Of a stretch of DNA of 64,000 bases, positions 35,460 to 46,500 are shown piece by piece (position 1 is the stretch's first letter; each line of letters opens with the position of its first letter). Source of the stretch: Pleodorina starrii (lineage: Eukaryota > Chlorophyta > Chlorophyceae > Chlamydomonadales > Volvocaceae); assembly GCA_030267565.1 (NCBI GenBank), contig BRXU01000014.1, positions 1,710,001 through 1,774,000 on the forward strand, read 5' to 3'. The position numbers and the translations under genes are program-made. A model generated the notes under the pieces. The model saw only the letters and a program-made list of their open reading frames with translations, was not told the DNA's origin and made no database searches.

Positions 35460-36189
35460 AGTCCGGAGGGCCGACAAACACAACACGGCCCGCCTGGCTG
35501 GCGAGGAAGGGGTGATCCGCCGGGACCGCCTCCCAACCAGCCGGCGCGGTCCCAAGGGCCGCGAACGACGCGACGCGGGCCCAGAAGTCGGCAACAACCG
35601 CCGCACCAACGCCGACCAACTGAGCCCGAGCAAGGGGGGCGGCGGGAGCACCCCCCCGGTACATGCGTTGACGGCCACGCTCCAGCGCCGCCAGGGCCGC
35701 CAAAGCCACAACATCCCACACGCAGGGACGGATCCCGGGGGGGGGCACCACGAGCCATAGCTGAAACCGCTGCACCACCGAGCCACCCGATGCCCCCAAC
35801 ACGGCGTCCAGCTCCTCGCGCAAGGTGCGGGCAACAAAACAGTCCCAAAACAGGTGCCGACGGACCCAACATCGCCCCTCCTGTGCAAGCGTCGCGCCAC
35901 ACGGGCAGCAGGCAGTGATCCCACGACCTGCATGCCCACGCAGCAGCGGGAACCCCGTGACGCCATGCACGGCCAGTCGCCATAGCGCCTCCTTGTGGTC
36001 GTTTTCCCACCGCAGCCGCCAGAGGCGGCGCAGGGTGTCACGGAAAGCTGCAGACGACAGCGGCGGCACCGGGCCGTCATACGCGTCCGCAAGGAAATCC
36101 GCATGGCGCGCGTGGAGATCACGGTACGCCGTGGTAAGTTGCAGCTGGGTGCCACGCTTGACGGAGGTGCGTATAACGATTTGACACAT
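34482..36189 (-). mobile_element. 5'-truncated non-LTR retrotransposon (LINE)
   Basis: The minus-strand frame 36189-35434 (251 codons, an ATG-initiated fragment) carries features of a LINE ORF2 C-terminus: RLWRLRWENDHKEALWRLA, VHGVTGFP, then a zinc-binding cluster with CCPCG, RRHLFWDC and FVARTLREEL. The reverse-transcriptase catalytic domain is not present downstream of 36.2 kb, so the copy is truncated at its 5' end, the usual outcome of target-primed reverse transcription. The 3' part contains the 489-bp duplication. It differs from the fragment inside REV3, so two LINE families are represented. The ends and target-site duplication were not found. Confidence 0.75.
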
Positions 36190-36290
36190 CCAAGCGACCT
36201 CGCGAGGGCAGCAGCACTGAAGCTTATATGGAATTTAAATCTCTGTTGCGTGGGGGTGTTGGCCCTGTTCGTGGCTGCCGGGCTGGCTGG

Positions 36291-36550
36291 CTGCCCGGCG
36301 GAGTGACGACCAACCTTGATGGCTGGATACACTTTGAAGGCTAATTAATAGCCCTTAATAATCGTAATACTATATTCGAAACTTAAAATCAATAGTGCAT
36401 GTATCAGTATGAATGGCTGTCTGTCTGCCCGGCTGAGTGACCAGCAACCTTCGTGGCTGGATACGCTAGCAACGCTAATTAATAGCCCTTAATATTCGTA
36501 ATGCTATGTTAGAATCTTAAAAGCAATAGTGCACGTATCAGTATGAAAGA
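36291..36550. repeat. AT-rich 134-bp tandem repeat, two copies
   Basis: Copy 1 starts at 36291 (CTGCCCGGCGGAGTGA) and copy 2 at 36425 (CTGCCCGGCTGAGTGA). Both contain GCTAATTAATAGCCCTTAAT and end near GTATCAGTATGAA. The stretch is far richer in AT than the rest of the window and abuts the 5' end of the truncated LINE. Confidence 0.85.
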
Positions 36551-36982
36551 TGTTCGACTTAGTCCGTGGTCCGAGCAGGTCCGTGGCTGCACTCGCTCCA
36601 ACGCATCCGGAACTTCTGTTCCTTCCATATTGTACCGTTGTCGTCAATTATAAATATTTACATGGCGGCGCTTAATCTTTCCGACATCCAAATAATTGCA
36701 TAGCGAACTTGTCCCCGCGACCACACCACAGTTCTGCTAGCCGGTCCGACGGCCTTGACGCATATTACTACGTCATACATAAAATAACAAAAATGGCAAT
36801 GGACAAACTATGAGTGGCAAAGTGGTTATTGGACGCCAAGCCGCAAATGAATACATTTTGTTTGCATGCATGTTTGTGAAACATGAACGTTTTGAAACCG
36901 AGGTCGCCTTCCTTTGTAATTTCACGGTTAGCACTGACACTGCAATTCAGAGTGCGCGGGGGGAAGGGGGGTGTGGGGGGAT

Positions 36983-37070
36983 GGGGGGCGGCAGCCCCCC
37001 GCCCTCCACCAGCGGGGGGGAGGGGGTCTGGGGGAGGGGGGGCAGCAGCCCCCTTCCCCCAGCCGGGCCC
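36983..37070. repeat. G/C-run hairpins
   Basis: A perfect 7-bp stem, GGGGGGC with GCCCCCC around a GGCA loop, lies at 36983-37000. A second, imperfect G-run/C-run hairpin lies at about 37030-37070. They sit in a G-run block that begins near 36955. Confidence 0.7.
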
Positions 37071-40000
37071 AACGCCTGGAAAACTATTATGCATACGACG
37101 CATCGTATTCAGTAATGCATTGATGCAACTCCATTTTCGCATCAATCTTGCCATCCCAGCACCAACTCCCCAACGAAAACATCTACCGATCACACCGACC
37201 AACATTACGGGCGCCAGGGGCTAAGTTCGGTCTTTCGATCTGCAGTTGCACAGCCGAGGGAGCGCAGCCGAGGGCGAGATAGTGGGAGTAGTTGGCTTCC
37301 CAGTTGTCGACGAGCCCCGGCGCCCCACAAACTGGCGCAGACCGACCTGCAACGGGGCGAGAGCCCTGTTGGCTGTGGGACCGCAGCCCAGGTCGGCATG
37401 CTCACATCCCCGGGGGCCCCTTTGCCTCGAGCCGCACGCAGATGGAACAGCTGCAGCGCCGGCTTCGGGCAGCGGTACTCATTTGAGTTACAGAGAAGGA
37501 ATGATTAAAGTCGTACACTCGTAACGGTGTTATGTACGGTATGCCGTCCGCCTGTTGCGGGTCCTGCGCCATGGGGCGGGACGGCTTGTTCCGGCAGTAC
37601 TGGCGTTGCACCCCGGACCTAGCCCGCCTTCTGGCGGGGGCGCAACCCCGCCAACCGTCCGGACCGGAGGCACGAAAAGAATCGACTGCGACAAACGACA
37701 AACGACCACAACTGACATGACACGCACTGCAGCACCCAAAACAGTCACCACAAACAACAACAGAACGCGACGGGAATGGAACGAAACGAAGCGAACGCAA
37801 GGGAATGGTAACATGACGCCCGCCATCACCGCACAGACACACACACACATTGCACAGAACACATATCAGTGGAAGGAAAGAATTTCGCATGCGGCAATCA
37901 GTCGACGGCGACTGTGGCGCCCCCAGCCGCACAGCTCGCCCGGGTGCAAGCCAGCCAGCCGCACGAAACGGCCCGAGACGCAACCGCCAGTGGGATGGAA
38001 GAGACGCGGGCCTAACGCGTACCCGCCCAGGATGGCAGGCAGCAGGGATGGCGCAGGCCCTGGCGACTTCTCCCACTTACACCCTCCAACATCCCGGCCC
38101 CGACTGGCCAAGCACAAGACTTTCATCGAGCGGTCCGTCAAGGGGTGCATCGCCACCCCCCCCTCCGACGCAAGGAAACTGGAGGCAGCTCGGGCCGCCG
38201 CCGCAACCGCCCCAGCCCCGCTACTGTACCCAAACAACCATCCCCAAGCAATGTGCGGGGCCACCAAGTGCAACGACGCCCGACGACAAGGAAAGATATA
38301 AAATGGCCGTGCGACAACAAACAGCCAGACAGATGGACGGACGGACAGAGAGACCGACGTGTCTGGAGTGGAAGGACGAGAGGGGACAACAGCGAAGGGG
38401 AAAGACAGGGCACGTCAAGAGAGCAGACGCGGGCCGGCGCGATCCGACCGAGCAATCTTCCTCGACAGTCGATCGAGGACCGCCGCCCAAACCGCGCCCC
38501 TGCCAAGCGTGGCTATTTCCCCGCCCCCCCCCACCTCTGCGCGCCGCTTAACGCCGGGACCTTCCGCCAAAGCTGCCGACAGACAGGCCAGCGCAAGACA
38601 CGGCGCTGCTGTGACGCATCCCGGCAGGGCAAAAGCGACCCGCGGGGTTATGTCCGTCTCCGTGTGCTGCCCCGCCGCCGCGTCTGGCGACGCCGCCCGA
38701 CACCGTCACCGGCAGCAAAGACGCAAAAGAGCAACTCGTCTCTGCCGCTGTTGCTGTGCCTGCTGCTGCTGTTGCTAAACTCAAATAAATTGAACCCGAA
38801 GTCGAAAAACCCGAACCCGCCTACGCAGCTATACCGCTACTATCCAGGTCAGGACAGGACCAGCACAGCACCAAAAGCACTTTTAGCCTACTAGCTACTT
38901 CGCGTGCAAGCAAGTGTTCAGCACCAGCTCCCTCACGACACAAATCAGTGCACAGCGACACCGCGGCCGCCCGTCTGTACAGCGGTACGTACAGCACAAA
39001 CACACACACACACCCCGTCGCCGCAATGCTAGACAGCCAGCCATGCCAAGAGCAGCCGCCCGCAAGCCAACCGTCCAGTCGCAGGCAGTGCGGCCCTCAC
39101 CCCCGTTTGCCTCAACCGGGACGACTGCAACCGCGCTGCGACCGCATCCGCCTGCGTCGAGACCCCCGGAGATGCGTCACGTCGCTGGACGAGGGAAACG
39201 AGATGGGCCCAGCGGGGCCAAGCGCACAACGGGACACGAGAGGACGGGACAGCTGCAGCACTAGGGTCGATCGGTCGGGCCTTGGCACCGGCGCAGGTAT
39301 ATCGGCGGACACGCGACTGCCCGAACCGTCCAACGCATTAATCCCGCAAGACAAGACAAGACAAGCGGCAGCAACACCCGCAGTTCCGGAAACACAAGAC
39401 AGACAACGCGTCCAAACGGGCAGATGACGGCCGAGACAAGAGCTGGGACGACTCGTTACGGCCAACGACAATGCTCAACCCCCACACAAGGCTCCGTACC
39501 CACAGCCACAGCCGGCCGCGAGAAACGAACATGCAAAGCGGCCGCCGAGGGGGCGACCATGCATAAGATAGCGAAACGATAAAAGGTACATGAAGGCGCG
39601 TCGACTAGCGCGGCGTGATGCGCGCGCACAACCCGAGCGGCGCTCAAACCAGCATCAGCCTGCGGTCTTCGCGTCTTCCAACGGTCTTGCAACCGCCCAC
39701 AACCACCACCACCGTGTCGCCGAAACCGCATTCATCAGCGATTGAACAAAACGGACCGGCCAAAGCGACAGCGCGCAGGCAGGAGCGAGCCGCCGTGCAG
39801 CGGGCCCCTTCCCCCGTCGCTCCGTCGACCGCCCGATGGCAACCAAAACGACATATTCCTGTCACACGAGCACAGTCTCTCGATATTGGCCAAGGCACGA
39901 CCAAAGTTGTGCTGACAGAGCGACGTATCGACCATCGCCGCTGCCCCCTCCTCCTCGCCTCCGCATCCAGGTTTGGGCTTGGGCTTGTTCCGCCCACCCA

Positions 40001-42411
40001 ACCCAGCCCGGCCACGTCAAGGGAAGGGAAGGGAAGCGCTCATTCAACCCACGTGGCCTCGAGGGCTCGACCCTCGTCGGGAGCAAAGGGAGCGTCGCTG
40101 TCCTGCAAAGTGCTCCAAGTGCTCGCCCTCAGTCAGGAGGGCCACTGCAACAGCGCCCGAGGACTGCGCCCATGCGCCCGGACGCGCGACGGCCAACCAG
40201 CACAGCGCGGAAAGCACAGCACGGCGCAAGCAAAACCGCGACACAGGCCGACCACCGCGATTCAGGCGACGCTGAGCAGCTAGGTGGTGGAGCGCTACCC
40301 AACTACCCAACCAACGGCCTCCCTCCCACAGCGCCTACAGCGCCAACAAACAACCGCCAACCCGGGCCCTTTCAGATCAGACGCCTGCGCCCCAGCCCTA
40401 CCGGCCCAACAGGCATATGCCGGCGCACCACTGAAGCACACACACGCGCAGGCGGCGGCGCCTTCGCGCAGCAGGCGGCGCCACGAGCTCTCCTGCCCTG
40501 ACCTGGGCGCAACGCCAACGCCGCCTCCTCGCCGCGGAACGCAGCGACGGGCAATCCCAACGGCGAATCCTCCCGTAGGGAAGTGAGTGGGTGGATAACA
40601 TCATTCCCCCTCCTGTCCACGCACTCAGCAACGGACCGATTACGAGTCCCGAATATGCGCGTGTTCGCCTGTTCGGTCTCAGCAGGCAGTGCGCCGGCGC
40701 GGGCCGGGGTACCCAGCCGGGACCCCGTGGGCGCCCTGCAGCCCTATCCCCCCTGTCAATATCAACACGGCAAAGCTAGCGAAATGACACGGGCAGGCCA
40801 GAACGGAAAACCAACAGCCAGAAGCGGGGCAAAAACTACTGCTACTATTTTGGAGGAAAATCTCAACAGACTCCCGGCGCTGCAAAGCCCCTAATCCTGA
40901 ACCGCTCAAACACACACCGTCTCACAGGAATGCGCAGACTCGCCCATACAAGAGGACGCCCATACAAGAGGACGCCCAGACAAGAGGACAAGCACAACCA
41001 TCATCATCATCATCTCCTCGCGACAAACACCCCGTGCGCTGCTGTTGTTCGGGCCTCGCACCATCATCACCCACCAGCAAAGCTACGAACAACGCATCCT
41101 CCGCCTCGCCATCTCGACAACGGCACGAGTGCGGTGACATGAAACATTTGCATCTCGGTTTTCCACCCCCCAGCCGAATTTCTTCTTGGGACTCCAAATC
41201 GCTTACGTTACTGAAAACAGCTCAAAACCCTGAGGACCGGGACCACGCCGGCGGCGGCGACGGCGGCGGCGCGAGCGCGACTGTCGGCCGGCGCACCTTG
41301 CGCGCCTTTTGCGACGCGGCTCCAGGACCCGTGTTGTTCGGGGCACACACACACATCACGATCTACCTGACATTGACACACGCGACCGCGCGGCCATGCA
41401 CACTTCGCCTCCGCCACACCGTAAAAGCTCAAGAGAAAGTCCGAGTTCAACCACCCTCAGAAACTGCATCATCAGGCACACTGCTCAACGGGTAAATTCC
41501 AGTAGTAAGGACCTCTCTCCAATGCTGCGCTGGCGCCCTCACGATTTGACTCGGCACACCGCATCACGCCGCCCCCGTCGGGGGAAACCATGCCATGCCA
41601 CTCCACAGCGAACAACCGCCTGCGGCAACAAAACCCCACCACCGTCCCTCGCCGCGCCAGCACGTCGCCGCCGCCGCCCTCCCCCCCCCCGAACTGCGTA
41701 GACCCAACCCAGCGGGGCAGATCATATGGCCGACATATGCCGCTCCGAGAGGGCATTCGCGGCCCGTGGCGGTATGGGCGTGTCGAGGCCTTAACCCCCG
41801 TTCAAGGCCCAATCTTTGCAAAAGGCGATGGTGCGGTCGCGCAGCCGGGTCGAGCCTGCCGGCGCTGTCACCCGCCCATGGGCACAGGCACGGCAGCCAC
41901 CGGTATTCGACGCGCCGCTGCCATGCGGCGAGTATGTGTTGTGCCGGGCAAGCAACAAGAAACGATGTACACGATAAACATCCCAAACCAGCTATACAGT
42001 AACATGTTAGGAAGAACTGACGCCGCAACGCGCCTAAACAATGTAAGGGTTGTTCTCGCGGTCAACGTTCATCGTGGATCAGCGTGCGTGCTAGCACCAG
42101 CCAGCCAGCCAGCCAGCGCTAGACTTCGCAGCGAGTTGCGCAATCGCAATCGCTGATCGCTGGTCGCCAGTCGCCCTCCCTCCCGCGATGACGACGACGT
42201 GCAGCGGCGAAGCGTAGCGATGCAGTGCGAGACAGACCTGAACGGACGTCGTCATACAGATGATGTCTCTCCTCTCTCTTCAACCCTCTTCGCCGGAACA
42301 GAAGGTCGCGGCGGCCAAAGGAACTCCGCTGGGAGTCCGCGTCCCCTCCGGCCGCAAGCCGAAGACGATGACGCTCAATATCGAAAGCTGCAAATTGTGT
42401 AGAGACGTTTT
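37071..42411. other. Region 3' of OPR copy B, A/C-rich on the + strand
   Basis: No gene is recognised in 5.3 kb. The + strand is rich in A and C, so the minus strand, which is the sense strand of OPR copy B, is rich in G and T. Short simple repeats occur: ACAC near 37840 and 39000, GGGAA at 40018-40040 and ATC at 41002-41015. Open frames up to about 250 codons exist on both strands but look like products of stop-poor GC-rich sequence. Confidence 0.4.
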
Positions 42412-44650
42412 TTATTGCGGGCGGCTGCCACTCCCTCCCCCGCCGCCGCCGCCACCTCCGTCCGCCTCCTCCTCGCTCCGCGCCGCCGCCTTCCAGCCGA
42501 GCACCTGTCGCAGCAGCTTGGGGTTGGAGAGGATCTCAAAGTCGGCCGCCAGGAAGCTCTGCTGCTTTTGCAACATGTAGAACACGGCGTTGTGGCGGGT
42601 CGAGTAGCCGAAGCGGCGAAGCGACCAGGCCACGCAGGCCAGCTCGTGACCAGTGAAATCCAGGAATTTGGCACGGACCTGCGGCGAGGAGGGCGGGAGG
42701 GCACGGGCACGGGCCGGGGAAGGGAAGGGAAGGCAGCAGCAGAGGTGAAACAGAGGCGGAGAGGCGGCGAGTCAAAAAGGAAGGGTATCGTGCCTGTTTT
42801 TTTCTTCCTTGCCGTGCGGGAACAGAAAAGACGCCGCCGCAAAGGCGCTGGGCGCCCTTCAGGTCGTGTCTACCTCTTGACTGAGCGCAAACACACACTA
42901 ACACAACACGCAGCATGGGAGGGCCACCAGCACCGAAAGCGCCGTTGAAGACCGTACGCTGAGGCCCTGGCTGACAGGCAACTGCGTTCCCGCCCGCGAT
43001 GCAGCCAGCCACCGCACCACAACAGACGCACTCAGGAGGAGGCCGTAGCTCTCTCCGGACATGGAGCTACGACGTCGATTGACACCCCCGGCCGGAGCAA
43101 CCATCAGGCACGTGAGGGACCCAGCTCATCCCCGCACCGCACCGCACCTGTTCCTCAAAGCACACAAGCCACTCCAGCTGCGGCCGGTGGTTGAGGGTGG
43201 CAGTGCTCCAGGCCACGATGCTGAGCAGGCGGGCCGGGAAGGACGGGAAGCGCCACTGCGCAACCAGCAGCAACTTGTCCAGCCAATCGGAGGGGAGCGT
43301 GGCGCCTGAGGCAGGGGCAGGGGCGGGTACGGAAACGGGAAGGCGAGGGATAGAGCGGTGGCGAGGGCGAGAAGGGCGGAGCGTACCAGGCAACACCGTC
43401 GTCATCACACATCGACCCTCAAAAAAGGTGGCACCGTGATTCTGCACGCACTACATTGGCAACCCCGGCCCCCGGCTCCGGCCGAGCCGCGCTGCCCCAT
43501 CTGGGCGCTTCATCTGGGTGAAAGCAACAACGTGGCCCCCCGAATGCGGCCCGCAGCGCTCTCACCCAGCTTGGCTAGCGCCCAAAGGATGTTGGCCAAT
43601 TCCGTCGGCGTGAAGCGGAAAAATTGCGCCTCAGCTGCCGGCAGGAACGCCTCCATCCACGCTGCAGGCGGCAGGTGGTGCAGCTTCCCCAGCGACCACA
43701 CCAGCAGGTGCAGGCTGCTGGCCGAGTAACCCTGGAAGCCGCCCGCGCAACTGTGCGCCAACAGCGGGTCCAGGACCCAGCCGCTGCCGCGCCGCTCCTC
43801 CCGCTCCGACAGCCAGTCCAACGCAGCAGCCGACCCCGCGGAGGAGCCGGTCGAAGCCGCCTCGGCCGGCCCCGTGGAAGAGGGGGTTTGTTGTTGTTGC
43901 GGGGACGGGAGCGGAGGGGGTCGCCTTTCCAGCACTGCGAAGCCCCACAGCAGGTTGGCCAGCTGGCGGTCCGTCAGGTCGGTAAGGGCGCCGAAGACCT
44001 GAGCCGCGTATTGGAGGACAGATGGGCGGTTCAGAAGGCAGATGGGGGACGGGGTAATGACACAGGCAGCAGGAAACAAAGGGAAATTTGAAAGGAACGC
44101 AAACCACACAGGGGCGGTGCGAACCGTGTGCACCTTACACGTTCTGCACTGTGCAATTGCCCTGTGGAGTTACGGTGCCTAGCGCGCGCATGACGGAATG
44201 CACATACACACCTCGTGCCGTACGGCGTGTACACTCCTGCAAGCATATTCCGTGCCCTTACATGCGCACCTGTCGCTCAAAATCCTGCCACCACTTCTCC
44301 GTTGGCTCGTATTTGAGCATTGCGAATGCCCACAACGTGTTGCTGAGGTCTTGCGCCCTGCAAGGGGTACAGGGGATGCCTCGCTTCGAACATACCCGCC
44401 AGACATCCGCCTTTTCTTGTGGAAGCTGAACACTTGCTGTATACCTCGAAAGAACCCAAAACCAGAAACCGCACCTGAACTGTGCAAGCTTGCTATGTAT
44501 TTCCTGAGCGACAGCATCCATCAGCTCAGGCGTGGGCTTAACCTCGTGTTGTGCAAAACACCAGACAGCGTCAGCAAGCTGTTTGGGCGTCAAATGCGGG
44601 AGCACCTCCTGAACGTCGGCGGCTGAAGGGGGCGACCCGCACTCTGTCAG
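42412..44650 (-). CDS. OPR (octotricopeptide repeat) protein, copy B; N-terminus unresolved
   Basis: Paralogue of the copy at 28179-30700, in inverted orientation. Exons in transcript order: 44650-44475, 44357-44270, 43998-43566, 43305-43148, 42678-42412 (TAA), giving 373 residues. Intron positions and phases equal those of copy A; exons 1, 2 and 4 have the same lengths (176, 88 and 158). Exon 3 is 9 bases shorter, in a Pro/Gln stretch. The repeats carry QLADAVWCFAQHE, DLSNTLWAFAML, QLANLLWGFAVL, LPPAAWMEAF, ELANILWALAKL and ELACVAWSLRRF. Exons 1 and 2 differ at many positions from copy A, while exons 3-5 are almost the same. The tail differs: a Gly run and GSGSRPQ replace the acidic tail. 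The first placed exon begins in phase 0 after an acceptor, so the true start lies upstream and is not identified. Confidence 0.85.
42461..44057 (-). repeat. Arm B of the 1.6 kb inverted repeat
   Basis: Reverse-complement match to 29033-30597. It covers exons 3-5 and introns 3-4 of OPR copy B plus the last part of intron 2. Confidence 0.85.
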
Positions 44651-46500
44651 CTGCGAAGCAGAGGGAAAGTCAGGCGGGTAAACATAACGCCGTCAGGCGC
44701 ACGTTCGAAAAAAATGGAAGAGAAACCAAACAATGATAACAAGCGCACCAGAATGAACTGCGCTGGAATCGACGTCGAGGTTGTGGAAGCTGAATTTGCG
44801 GTGGCGCGCTGCATAGCTGCGCAGACAGATACCGCGTTCCGCTCGTGTCCTGGCCTAAGCAGACGAGGCACATGAGGCTGCGCGTGGCTAAAATCTGGCA
44901 GCTGCGCTCTCCCGCAAGGGACCAGTGATGGAGCGATCGTCCTGCGAGGGCAAAGTCGACACCCAAACTCGGTCATGAGTCGCGTAGCACGCAGCAACAC
45001 AGATTCCGGCATTCGCAGAGCACCAGATGCTGGACAGTTCCGTGAGCAGGTTCCACAACATCGGACCCCGGGCTGAGTTGCGCAGCAAGTTGATGTTCCA
45101 GGTGACGCATATCACTAAATATTAACCCCACAGCTGGCAGCAGTGTAGCACAGCTCTAGGTGCGCGACACGAGCCTCAATTTCCTCACCACAGTGCGCGC
45201 TAGCACAGTGAGCCCTCCGTCCCGCACCAACTGGTCGACCATGGACCTCTCGTTACAACAGCATACCTTTGCAAGCCGCTGGCGGCCAGGTGTGCCCGCG
45301 CGCAGCCAGCCGAGTTCCCCAGCGTGGCCGCCCCGCCCCCACAGCAGCCACGGTGCATAGTTGCTACCTAGCCCTGTGCTTAACGTCTCGGTGGCAAGTA
45401 TGGATGGAATAAGAAAGAAACAGAAAGCAACCCGCTCCCGCTGCGTGCCCCGCGCTGAGAGACGAGCTACGCCGCGTATGTCACTCCTTCGCCTTGCGTC
45501 TGAACTTGACCAATGCAGCACTATCTCTATGCATCAGCTGGGTAAGGGGATGATATATACACGGGCAATGACGGCGACGTCGATTCTGCGACGTCGTACG
45601 GCGTAGCCCGCTTTGGCCGCTGGGTTCCTCGTTCTGCTTTTCCTAGTGATAAGGTGGTTTGCATGGATATCTGACAAGGTTGGGCCCGGAATCTGCTGAT
45701 CATGTTTGAACAATGTCGAGGATGCGACCTTTTTTGGTTGTAAAAGCAACGAGCCAAGATATTTTGAGATTGCCCCTTCTAATTCGTCATTGGTTTGCCC
45801 ACGCTCTTTTCGCCTGGTGTGCTTTTTTCTACTAGCTGTATCTATGTCACGGCCCGGATGCACGCTTGTCTTTGCCGGTTGGTTTGACAGGCGAGAGCCC
45901 GACGCCCAAGGGTCCCCAGGCATACAAACTTGGGACCCGAATGCCACCCTCAAAGCGCACGAAAACATGCCCTTCACAATAAGGAAGCAATGCATCTTCT
46001 CAGGCGACAACTCGCATCTGAACGAGATTCTGCGAGCATTACCGTGCCCTAACGAAGCCATTACGGCATCCAACCGAAGGCCCAACCGAGACTACGTGTG
46101 TTAAAAGCGTTGGATGCCGAGTGCCGCTGCATCTTTCAGGCATGTCCGTATCTTCAACCCGCCCCCACCTTCTTGTACCCGCATCCGCTAGCCCGCCAAA
46201 CCCTACTGTAGGAGAGCCGGCCGGTCGCCAAGACGTCTCCAGGCAGCATGCGCCTCCCTGCAAATATATATGTCTCCGACCCACATTTGATCAACAAATT
46301 TTAACCCCGCCGCGCTGCCGCTCCGGCCACTCGGGGGCGGTTTCCAAGCGAATTGACCACCTGCCGATGCAAAACCATTCGAAGCGCGCTGCTCCACCGC
46401 CTCCCATGCACACGCGCACAGATTCCTTCATACCCCGCATTTTCCCTACTTCATGCCCTTCCACCACCAGTGGGGCTTCTTTATGTCCTCCCTCCGCTGC
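44651..46500. other. Region between OPR copy B and the HLB1-like gene
   Basis: It should contain the start of OPR copy B (minus strand), which I cannot place. Two minus-strand stretches look more protein-like than background: 45290-45189 (RQRLAKVCCCNERS then VRDGGLTVLARTV, ended by a GTGAGG donor) and about 45110-44960 (WNINLLRNS then LWNLLTELSSIWCS). They have an armadillo-like feel but no joined frame. The rest holds nothing I recognise. Confidence 0.35.

Noticed and set aside
35262..36332. 356-codon minus-strand frame overlapping the LINE frame
   Set aside because: Different frame from the one with the CCPCG...HLFWDC cluster and without motifs of its own.
37402..38551. Open frames of over 200 codons on both strands
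   Set aside because: No motif, no splice context, and composition typical of stop-poor non-coding DNA here.
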